Source: Tritrichomonas musculus (taxonomy: Eukaryota; Parabasalia; Tritrichomonadida; Tritrichomonadidae). From it: a DNA stretch of 64,000 nt. The stretch lies in NCBI GenBank assembly GCA_039105265.1, contig JAPFFF010000009.1, positions 2,170,001 to 2,234,000 of the forward strand. The letters are read 5' to 3'. The position numbers and the translations under genes are program-made. A model generated the notes under the pieces. It saw only the letters and a program-made list of their open reading frames with translations. It made no database searches and was not told where the DNA came from. The first letter of the stretch is position 1, and every line of letters begins with the position of its first letter. This document shows positions 39,662 to 48,170 of the stretch, piece after piece.

Positions 39662-40349
39662 TTTTCTTTTCTTAATTTTCTTAAATTTTATATATATGTA
39701 TTATATGTTATAAAAAAATTCTGTTCAAATACTTTCTTTATGTTTCTCATATTTTCATTTCTAAATATAATTTCCAAATCAATTTTTTTTTCAGCAAATC
39801 TATGGAAACAGATAACCATACGAATTCAGTCTTTTTATTATTTATGAAGATTGTTTGAAGTTTTCATTGATGCTCTTCAAATTGATATTGATTGTGTCAG
39901 GAAATGATAGAATTGAAAAATCTCTTGAATGGTTCACTTTTTGAGGGAGAAAAACTCAAAAAGTGAAAGCAATTCAGAGATTTACAAATTCCGCTCCTCA
40001 CTTTTTGAGAGCCGAGCTCTCAAAAAGTGCTACGTGGAATTTGTAAAATTTTTGTTATTTTTAATACTTTGGGCATGAAACAAAAACATATAAAATAGAT
40101 TTATTGATATATAAAAACAGATGAAATGAAATATTTTCGAATATTATATATATAAGTAAAATTTAATAAGATATTAGAAAAACAAAATTATGAAAAGAGT
40201 TATATCAAAAGGTTAGTTTTACACCATATAAAAATTTATATACGAACTTTTTGATAGGGTTTTTTATGATTCACTTTTGCACAGAAAAAGTCGAACTTTT
40301 CCAATGGAAAAGTGAATTTTGAACATCCCTATTTTTTGATAATTCATCT
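39662..40349. other. intergenic with strong hairpins
   Basis: See separate hairpin entry. TTCATCT at 40343-40349 directly precedes the ATG of the next gene. No ORF of note. Confidence 0.4.
39935..40047. repeat. two CACTTTTTGAG hairpins, the second nested in an outer stem
   Basis: Hairpin 1: CACTTTTTGAG (39935-39945) with CTCAAAAAGTG (39955-39965), 9-nt loop. Hairpin 2: CACTTTTTGAGAGC (39999-40012) with GCTCTCAAAAAGTG (40016-40029), 3-nt loop CGA, enclosed by an outer stem TTTACAAATTCC (39981-39992) with GGAATTTGTAAA (40036-40047). The pairing is perfect in all three stems. It may be a tiny mobile element, a structured RNA or a cruciform. Confidence 0.75.
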
Positions 40350-41384
40350 ATGGAGAATTCTCCATCAAAACATCTAACACCAAATAAATCTTTGCCTAAA
40401 GATAACGATAACTTAATTGACGAGTCGTCTATTTTTCAAAACGAATCAGATACAATAGATAATATACAAGAAAGCGAAATTCCACCAGCATCGTCATGGC
40501 ATTTCATATTATCACCAAAAATACCAGTTTGGAGATTTGATAATCAAAAAATAATTCGAATTAATTTAAGCCGTGAAAAATTTTTTCCTTATTATTTTTG
40601 CCATATTCTTATTACAATTGTTTATTTTTACTACTACTCAGTTTTAACAAAATATTATTTACCAGATAACACCATGTTCTATATGATTACAATTTCTTTC
40701 ATTTTGACTAATCTTTGTTACGTCATGGCTCATTTTACGAATCCTGGCTTGCTGCCTTATAGTTGGGCGGCTACAAAACAACGTTTTTACACTAAAGATG
40801 AACTTCGAAGTGGTATAGCAATAACACATGATCAGAAAGAATGGGGAAAAAATCATGATTGGCCTGCTCGCTCGTTTTTTTCAGGCGATTTTGGTGCAAT
40901 AATTTTAAGAGCAGAGCATTTTTGCCGTTGGATTAATCAATGGGTAGGTTTAAGAAACCTAAAATTTTACCTTCAATCTTTATTTTATTCAATTATTTTT
41001 TCATTTGAATATTTATTCATTTTGTATAAAGTTTACATCAATTCAAATAGAAAAGAAATAAAGAAAAGTTTCTTTTTTATTTTTTCAGGTATTGCAACTG
41101 TTTATTTTCTTCATCATTTTCTAATTGGCTTTTGCGTGACTTTTTATCGTTCTTCAAAAAATTATACTTTCGTTGAATCTTTGTTTTATTTTGATGTTAC
41201 TTTTTACAACAAAGGACTTATTAAAAACTTAGAGGAAGTATTTGGCTCCATATATCTTTTTCCTTTATGGTTTTTGCCAATTTTAATTCCATTACCAAAA
41301 GATGGATTTGATTATCAATATAGACCAAACTCAGTAGCTTTGGCCAAAAACAGAGACGATGACTACAAAGATCATAAAAGATGA
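40350..41384 (+). CDS. DHHC-palmitoyltransferase-like membrane protein with degenerate Cys-rich domain
   Basis: Topology and sequence match DHHC S-acyltransferases: two membrane segments (about 87-105 and 112-130), then the family's TNPG motif, the Cys-rich-domain position, and two more membrane segments (about 212-230 and 245-265). Family traits PARS, RWINQWVGLRN (usual form: PWVNNCVGLRN) are clear. But the zinc-binding Cys/His residues are gone (SFFSGDFGAI where HC..C..C is expected) and the DHHC motif itself reads E189-H190-F191-C192. The acyl-accepting Cys remains, while Asp and one His of the catalytic set are changed. It may be inactive or act differently. TTCATCT stands immediately before the start codon. 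Confidence 0.75.
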   Translation: MENSPSKHLTPNKSLPKDNDNLIDESSIFQNESDTIDNIQESEIPPASSWHFILSPKIPVWRFDNQKIIRINLSREKFFPYYFCHILITIVYFYYYSVLTKYYLPDNTMFYMITISFILTNLCYVMAHFTNPGLLPYSWAATKQRFYTKDELRSGIAITHDQKEWGKNHDWPARSFFSGDFGAIILRAEHFCRWINQWVGLRNLKFYLQSLFYSIIFSFEYLFILYKVYINSNRKEIKKSFFFIFSGIATVYFLHHFLIGFCVTFYRSSKNYTFVESLFYFDVTFYNKGLIKNLEEVFGSIYLFPLWFLPILIPLPKDGFDYQYRPNSVALAKNRDDDYKDHKR

Positions 41385-41917
41385 ACTTATTTTAGTTTAT
41401 TGAAATATATTAATATATTAATATATATCTTATTATTTGAATAAAATTATTCCTATATTAACTATATATATTAAAACAATTATTTGATGGTACAATCATG
41501 TAAAAAACAATTACTCACTAAACAAATTGCATAAAAAAAAAAGAAAAATATTCACAAGTTTGCTGAAATGATCTTTATATACCGCTTTTTTTTTTTTTTT
41601 TTTTTTGAAGATTCTTGATTTATTGCATAAACAATAAATTAAAGCATCATTTTTTGATATACATTTATTCACATATTAAGATCAATCTATTGAATAAGAT
41701 TCATTTCTTATGTATTTGCAAACTTAATTTTGGCATAAAATGCAGAATGAATGCTATTGATTTTGGATTATATCATGACATAATTTATTGGGATTGATGC
41801 TAAAAATTCTCGCTCAAAATTTTCAATTATTTTAACAACATTATGTATTGAATCAAAGCAAAAATTGATTGTGGCTTTCCAAGGATATATAATCTAGATA
41901 TATGTTTCCAAAAAAAA
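41385..41917. other. convergent intergenic spacer
   Basis: Contains a poly(T) run at about 41588-41606 and TA-rich sequence. A 60-codon frame at 41615-41797 has no protein character. No gene. Confidence 0.4.
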
Positions 41918-42913
41918 TTATGTAAAATAAATAGATCCATTTGGTCGGTCATATTTTGGCTTAATTCGGTTTGGATTTTTATCAAAGATCATAATTTGAT
42001 ACGTTTGGTTAGCATACTTCATGATTGAAGCTTTATTTCCTGATCGATAAGAATAATCTGGTGCTGACCAAACTGTAACTATTTGTGCAGGTAAATCCTT
42101 TTCGCTAAAGGTTATTTTTGTTTCATTTTCATCAATTTTTTTTTGCTTTTTTTTATCATTTTCATCCATAAAGAAAAATTCATATCCATCATCGGCAAGC
42201 TGATGCGATCTTGTTATTAATTTTATTCTATTTAATTGACAAAATGTGTTAACTTCATTGGGACCAAACATAAAGCCGGCCCCCCTGGGATTGCGTCTGA
42301 ATTGTTTAACATTTTCTGGATCGCTCCAGACTAGATCACAAAAAAGGCCATTTTGTGGAATTTCATCTTGACGGTCTAATGTTGATATGCAATCAATAAA
42401 TGGAGCATCTGGCGAGAGACCACCATGAACTGAAAAAATTCTATTATCGATAACAGCTGCAACTGGAAGCATATCAAATGCATCATTACATAGAATCCAA
42501 AGAGAGCTATGCCCATAATATGAAATACACTCATTATAAAATCCATAAACTTGAGAAACCTGACGTGATTCATGATTACCTCGTAGGAGATGAAAAAATT
42601 GATTATTTGTGACTTTATAGCATGCGAGTAAAAGAAAAGTATTTAAAGAGAAATATCCACGATCAACATAGTCGCCCATAAATAAATAATTCTGATTTTT
42701 AATAGGACCAGATGTTTCGAAAAGTTGGAGAAGATCATCCAACTGTCCATGAATATCTCCACAAATTGTAATGGGCGAATTCAATATTATGACATTTCTC
42801 TCTTTGACCAAAAGTTCCATTAGCTTTGTAATAACATCTACCACATCTTTCTCATCTACAATTTCGCCTCTTTTAATTGTACTAATAATTTTTTCAGGAT
42901 TAAACGATTTCAT
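41918..42913 (-). CDS. PPP-family Ser/Thr phosphatase, divergent PP2A/PP4/PP6 type
   Basis: Keeps the full PPP catalytic set: GDIHGQ (about 49-54), GDYVDRG, RGNHESRQ, HGGLSPDAP, SHQLADDGYE and WSAPDYSYRSGN. Length 331 is above the usual 305-310 because of a Lys/Asp/Glu-rich insert at about 250-277 (DENDKKKQKKIDENE) just before the last conserved strand. The tail ends YFT rather than YFL, so C-terminal methylation as in PP2A is doubtful. It is clearly diverged from the phosphatase at 27469-28389, which has no insert. Active Ser/Thr phosphatase with its own regulatory partners is likely; subfamily uncertain. Confidence 0.92.
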   Translation of the reverse strand: MKSFNPEKIISTIKRGEIVDEKDVVDVITKLMELLVKERNVIILNSPITICGDIHGQLDDLLQLFETSGPIKNQNYLFMGDYVDRGYFSLNTFLLLACYKVTNNQFFHLLRGNHESRQVSQVYGFYNECISYYGHSSLWILCNDAFDMLPVAAVIDNRIFSVHGGLSPDAPFIDCISTLDRQDEIPQNGLFCDLVWSDPENVKQFRRNPRGAGFMFGPNEVNTFCQLNRIKLITRSHQLADDGYEFFFMDENDKKKQKKIDENETKITFSEKDLPAQIVTVWSAPDYSYRSGNKASIMKYANQTYQIMIFDKNPNRIKPKYDRPNGSIYFT

Positions 42914-43537
42914 TAAATTCTAAATGTCAAAATCGATTAAACCTAACATTCTTTCATTCATATCCTTATTTCTCATTTTTTATTTTTAATTATTATTAGG
43001 TATTAATAAACAAAAATGTTTTCTTGATTCTAATTAAATTTAATGAGAAAAAAAAAAAAGAAAGAAAAAATCTGGAAGATATACCTAAAAGTATTATTTA
43101 ATATTTTATCTAAATTCCATCATTATCAAGTTTATTATCATTTTTTGTTTCAAATCAGTTTATTCCAAATAAATCTACATATTGATTATTTCCTTCTTAA
43201 TCTTTTTTTCTTCTGATTAGGAAGAATGATATTCAAACAATGAAAAAGAAAGTAACTAATTCAAAAACATTTCTAATCAATAGTTTTGATTTATTTCTCT
43301 ATATTCATTTTAATATCTTTATGTATTAAAATCACAATGATATAAAGAAATCAATAAAAGCAATTTAATCCAATATTATATTGCTTAAAATTCATTAAAA
43401 TAGCGAATGCTATTAATAAAATTCTTGAATAAATCGAAATATGATAAAATTTAAAAAGTTGAATAAAATTGCGGTTTAATTGAATATTCAATGCTTTTTA
43501 TTACTTAAACGTACATTTTATCGATTTTTTATTTTTT
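42914..43537. other. divergent intergenic region
   Basis: Shared 5' region of the phosphatase (leftward) and CH-HSP70 gene (rightward). AT-rich with A runs near 43047. TACATTTTATC lies about 20 nt upstream of the ATG at 43538. No RNA gene or heat-shock element array that I could make out. Confidence 0.35.
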
Positions 43538-45913
43538 ATGTCTAAGGCGAAAAAAGAGAAAAAAGAATCACAAGATCCAATTGAAGCAATGATTAATTGG
43601 GCTAACTCACGTTTAGCGGATGATGGAATTGTTACAAGCGATCTTGGAAAAGATTTTTGTGATGGAACGAACATGTGCCGTCTTATTGAAATTATTACTC
43701 AAAAGCCATTTCCAATGCCATGGATTTGTGATCCTAAAACAGTTAGAGAAAAGAGAAGAAATATTGGAGCTGTACTCACTGTACTCAAAAATAACTTGTA
43801 CCTTAAAACAGGATCTATTCGTGCTGATGAAATAATATGGGGCGATACCCATTCTATATATACAATTCTTCGTACAATCAATATTTATTATGATCATGGG
43901 CATTTACCTCCTTTATCAAAATCAAAGAAAGATAAGAATGATAAAAATGCAAAATCAAAAGTTGGAGAAGATGGCTTAACAGATGAAGAGCGATTAGAGA
44001 ATGAAAATAAAAATTCTCAAGAAGAAGAAGAAAAAAAGGAAAAGAAAGTTTCATTTGCTGTAGGAATTGATTTGGGCACAACATTTTGCCGATATTCTGT
44101 ATTTCATGATGATCTAGTCGATAACAATAATCAAAACAATGTTATAGAATCAGCAATTGTTTTTGATGGTGATGAGAAAGTTGTTGGAGTTGTTCCACTT
44201 TCTCTTCAAGATGATGAAAACGCTGTAATTATTACTGCAATTAAAAGAATTATCGGCCGTGACTTTTCAGATCCAACTTTGGCACCATTTTTAGATACAT
44301 TACCTTACAAAGTTGTTGAAGATCCAAAAACAGGAAGGCCATTAGCTGAAGTTCCCGTAAACGGTGAAATCAAGCATTATGGTTTTGAAGAATTGACAGC
44401 AATGCTTCTTTCACACATCAAAGAACTTGTTTCAGCTCAGATGGGTGAAGAAGTTGTTGATGCAGTTATTAGTGTTCCTGCATACTTTACCAATGCACAA
44501 AGAAAAGCTACAATGGATGCAGGAAAGCTTGCAGGATTTAATGTCCTCCGTATTGTCAACGAGCCTGCAGCTGCAGCTGCTTCATATGCCCTGAAGAAGC
44601 AGATGATGGGAGAAGATATAGCCAATGGAGAGCCACGAGAAGTTGTTGTATATGATCTTGGAGGAGGTAAACTAGATGTTTCATTGATGCACCTAGAAAA
44701 AGGTGATTGCACTACGGTCAAAACATCTGGAAATACCCATTTTGGTGGTATCGATTTTGATCGTCTTTTAGCTTTAAGGATGGCTCAAGATTTCAAAGAA
44801 AAGGCTGAAATTGATGAAGATATAACAAAAATACCAGCTTTAATGAGAAAACTGACAAAAGAAGCAGAACAAGCTAAGATTAAGCTTTCAACGGAAGATG
44901 AAGTTAATATTTTCATCCCAGAGTTTTATCATGGAATTGATTTTAGATGCCATATCACACGTGACGAATTTGAAGTGATTTGTGATTCATTATTCAAGCA
45001 ATGTCTTCCTCCTCTTGAAGAATTATTTGCTGGCTCAGGAGATTCAAATCCAGATGGTGGCAATCAAAAAGATGATGTTAAGAAAGATGATATTAAAACA
45101 GTCATCATGTGTGGAGGTTGCACCAAAATACCAAGAGTACAAAAGATTATTAAAGATTTCTTTGGAGATGATGTTGAGTTTTACTTCGCTGATCAAGATG
45201 TCACAAATGGTGTTGCTATGCAAGGAGCTATTTTGAAGGGAAGTTTGGCCGGATTTTCAATTACAGATACTGTTGCATTATCTCTTGGTGTTTCTAACGT
45301 AAATGGAGGTGTAACTATCATTATTCCACGTGGAACAAAGTTGCCAGCAACAAAAACAACTACAGCCACAACATCCAAAGATAATCAAATTAATGTTGGT
45401 TTTGATATTGTTGAAGGCGAACGACCAATGGCTACAGATAACATCAGGCTTGGACATGTTACAATTGCTGGCATTCAGCAAGCTCCTAGAGGCGTTCCTA
45501 TGATTGAGATTACAATGACATTAAATGAAAATGGAATTCTCGTTGTTACAGGACGTGATTTAACAACTAATGCAAGCGTTACTGCAACAGTTGAAAACAA
45601 AGGAAACTTATCAACTGAAGAAATTGAAGATATGATCAAAAAAGCTGAAAACGAAAAGCATAATGATGATGTGGCCAGAAAAAGAGCAGAAATCAAAACA
45701 GAATTAAATTTCTTCATTGAAAGAGCAGAAGGAGCAATTAATGATGAGAGTAAAATAAGTAAACTCTCATCTGATAATATTGAGAAATTTAAGTCCATTG
45801 TTTACGAGTGCAAAGAATGGGCTCATTCAAATCCTGATGAAGAGCCATCTGTATACCAAAAGAAATACAATGAATTCTATTATGCTTTGAACAAGATTAT
45901 GAAAATTCATTAA
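43538..45913 (+). CDS. calponin-homology (CH) domain fused to HSP70
   Basis: Residues about 12-125 form a CH domain (IEAMINWANSRLADDG, DFCDGTNMCRLIEI, then RADEIIWGDTHSIYTIL), an actin- or microtubule-binding fold. A charged linker (126-170) leads to a complete HSP70: GIDLGTTF from 176, VPAYFTNAQRKATMDAG, VNEPAAAAASYAL, DLGGGKLDVS (Lys378 where Thr is usual), GGIDFDRLL, GGCTKIPRVQ, then the substrate-binding domain (GERPMATDN, QAPRGVPMIEITMTLNENG) and a helical lid. There is no EEVD tail, so TPR-cochaperone docking as in cytosolic HSP70 is unlikely. One uninterrupted frame covers both parts. A cytoskeleton-tethered chaperone is the natural reading; whether ATP turnover is normal with Lys378 is open. 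Confidence 0.9.
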   Translation: MSKAKKEKKESQDPIEAMINWANSRLADDGIVTSDLGKDFCDGTNMCRLIEIITQKPFPMPWICDPKTVREKRRNIGAVLTVLKNNLYLKTGSIRADEIIWGDTHSIYTILRTINIYYDHGHLPPLSKSKKDKNDKNAKSKVGEDGLTDEERLENENKNSQEEEEKKEKKVSFAVGIDLGTTFCRYSVFHDDLVDNNNQNNVIESAIVFDGDEKVVGVVPLSLQDDENAVIITAIKRIIGRDFSDPTLAPFLDTLPYKVVEDPKTGRPLAEVPVNGEIKHYGFEELTAMLLSHIKELVSAQMGEEVVDAVISVPAYFTNAQRKATMDAGKLAGFNVLRIVNEPAAAAASYALKKQMMGEDIANGEPREVVVYDLGGGKLDVSLMHLEKGDCTTVKTSGNTHFGGIDFDRLLALRMAQDFKEKAEIDEDITKIPALMRKLTKEAEQAKIKLSTEDEVNIFIPEFYHGIDFRCHITRDEFEVICDSLFKQCLPPLEELFAGSGDSNPDGGNQKDDVKKDDIKTVIMCGGCTKIPRVQKIIKDFFGDDVEFYFADQDVTNGVAMQGAILKGSLAGFSITDTVALSLGVSNVNGGVTIIIPRGTKLPATKTTTATTSKDNQINVGFDIVEGERPMATDNIRLGHVTIAGIQQAPRGVPMIEITMTLNENGILVVTGRDLTTNASVTATVENKGNLSTEEIEDMIKKAENEKHNDDVARKRAEIKTELNFFIERAEGAINDESKISKLSSDNIEKFKSIVYECKEWAHSNPDEEPSVYQKKYNEFYYALNKIMKIH

Positions 45914-46440
45914 TTTGAATATTGTAAGGATAATAGTAAGATTGTTATCAGAATTATTGTCTTAAAGTTTGTCATTATGTTTTTTTTTTTTCTTTGTACT
46001 TTTTGATGTTACTCATTATTGATTTTTCTTTAAATTATTGAATTGATAAGCATGCATATTGAACTTAAAACTTCAAAATTTTCAAATCGTATCACTCAAT
46101 AAGCTATGAAATAAAATGGCAATTTGATTTTTTTCAATAAACAAAATATTTAACTACGTATCACATTCAACAATAAAGCACTGTGGTATAACTGATTAAG
46201 CAATAGTTATATGAACTTCTAAAATGCTGATTCTTGTCGGGTATTGGCTAATTTTTGATTTGTATTATTAATGAAATCACCATGTTCTTAATTAAAATTA
46301 ATAAAGAGAAACGAATTTTAAAAATAAATATATGAATTCAATTGATTTTAAGCTTGTGGAATAGTCAATTAGTGGAATAAAATTTCAGAACCTTTTACGT
46401 CCTATTATATAAACGTCCTATTTCATGCAATATTTAAAAA
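45914..46440. other. AT-rich intergenic
   Basis: Poly(T) at about 45980-45992 downstream of the HSP70 fusion. TTTCATGCA lies about 15 nt before the next ATG. Nothing else seen. Confidence 0.35.
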
Positions 46441-47988
46441 ATGATGATAGATTTCGCGAGTATTTTACCAGACAGATCGAGTCGTCTAAAATATAATTCA
46501 GATGATTTTTTAATTGGAAAAAACATTAATGCTAATATTTCATACAATGATTATCTCTTTTTTCAATCACAAATTTGCGATGTTGTGAATAATATCCAAA
46601 CCCAAAAAGTTCCAATAGCTAATTCTGTTGATAACCTTAAAAATTTATTAGAATTCTACAAAGAAAATGCTTTTGAAGATATTATCAAATATAATATTAT
46701 TCCTTTAATTGTTTTTAATTTGAATGTAGAAAGCATGAATTGTACTTTTTTCATACATTTTTTGCTTATTTTTCTAAAAAGACTTAAGCAATGCGATAGT
46801 CTCAACTTAATTAATATGTTTGTTAATCAAGAAACAATAAAATTTTTATGCGATTTTTTGAAAGAATCTATTAATAATCAGAATTACACTTGTTTCAGTC
46901 AAAAATACGCGTTAAAATCGCTATTAGTAATTTTAGAAAATCATGAATCATCTGCAATATTTTTTTCTGATCCAAAAAATGAACTTTTAACTACATTAAT
47001 TTTTTTGTTTAAAAAATATTTAATATATACAAATGGAAAAAGTGGACATTTAAGATTTAATATACATCAGCTCAATAATCAATCAATTCAAGCCCTTTTT
47101 AAATCTTCGATATTAATTACTCGTTGCTTTTCAATTTTCTTTTCAGTTACAAAAGAATTCAATGATATTGTTGCAAGTCTTTTAATTGAAGCTGCGCAAT
47201 CAGAATGCTTTCAGGTTAATAATGAAGCTATGTCTGTATTGATAAAATGTTCTGAACGATATCCAACACCATTTTTTAATTTTTTTCATAAGGAAAAATG
47301 TGAAAAAATATTTATCACCCTTCTCGATCCAGATATTATTGATGATGAAAGTACGCATGTTCTGTCTTTAAATATCATTGCCAATATCACCAGTCGCATG
47401 AATAGCGAAAACATTATTCAATTTCTTATTGAAACACAAATTATTAGTAATTTTTCAAAATTATTGAAAAAAGAATCCAGATTTAAAATAATTGTCTTGC
47501 CAATTTCTTTAATTCTTATAGATATTATTCATAAATCGCAAATTGCCCTCAAGGGAATTTTCAATTCTGATCCACAAATTATTCAAAATATTTTAAAATA
47601 TTTCTCTTCAGACTTAAGAAATAAAGACAAATGTGCTATTCTGTACTTATTTGCTTCATGCGTTTTTTCTTTTGATGATGCAATGTGTCTAAAATATCTT
47701 CCATTTTTAATTGAAATCGGATTGAGTAATTCTATTTTTACTGAATTAATTGAAGTGATAGACTCAACGCAATCTGAAAAAATGGTTCTTTGTATTATTC
47801 AATGTATCATTAGAATGTTAGATTATGCAACTTATTCAAATAAAAAAGCTTATGCGTTTATGATTGATAGTGTGCAACAACTGCTCTCAATTGAGCTATT
47901 AACTGACATTTCATTAATTTCAAGTGATCATCAGTTGTGGTCAACTAAGCTAATCGAAATGATTAATAACTATAGACCAGAACAATAA
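46441..47988 (+). CDS. ARM/HEAT-like helical repeat protein
   Basis: 515 residues, almost wholly alpha-helical with hydrophobic spacing of armadillo-type repeats (for example NIIPLIVFNLNVES, TIKFLCDFLKESI, LLVILENHESSAIF, TTLIFLFKKYLIY, LSLNIIANITSRM). It has no catalytic motif, signal peptide or membrane segment. Trichomonads have large families of such proteins, probably protein-protein scaffolds. It resembles in style, but not obviously in sequence, the partial gene at the right edge. Function unknown. Confidence 0.6.
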   Translation: MMIDFASILPDRSSRLKYNSDDFLIGKNINANISYNDYLFFQSQICDVVNNIQTQKVPIANSVDNLKNLLEFYKENAFEDIIKYNIIPLIVFNLNVESMNCTFFIHFLLIFLKRLKQCDSLNLINMFVNQETIKFLCDFLKESINNQNYTCFSQKYALKSLLVILENHESSAIFFSDPKNELLTTLIFLFKKYLIYTNGKSGHLRFNIHQLNNQSIQALFKSSILITRCFSIFFSVTKEFNDIVASLLIEAAQSECFQVNNEAMSVLIKCSERYPTPFFNFFHKEKCEKIFITLLDPDIIDDESTHVLSLNIIANITSRMNSENIIQFLIETQIISNFSKLLKKESRFKIIVLPISLILIDIIHKSQIALKGIFNSDPQIIQNILKYFSSDLRNKDKCAILYLFASCVFSFDDAMCLKYLPFLIEIGLSNSIFTELIEVIDSTQSEKMVLCIIQCIIRMLDYATYSNKKAYAFMIDSVQQLLSIELLTDISLISSDHQLWSTKLIEMINNYRPEQ

Positions 47989-48170
47989 TATCATTGATAT
48001 GTTTTTATAAATTTTTGTATTCTTTTTTCCACTCAAGTAATTATTTTGAATATTTGCTATATTTTGATAAATTATTGAAATATATGAATATGCAGGCTTG
48101 ATTAGTTTTAAAGAGTAAGATAAAATGGAGTAATTATAAAGTATTTATACATATTTATTAAAATAATCTA

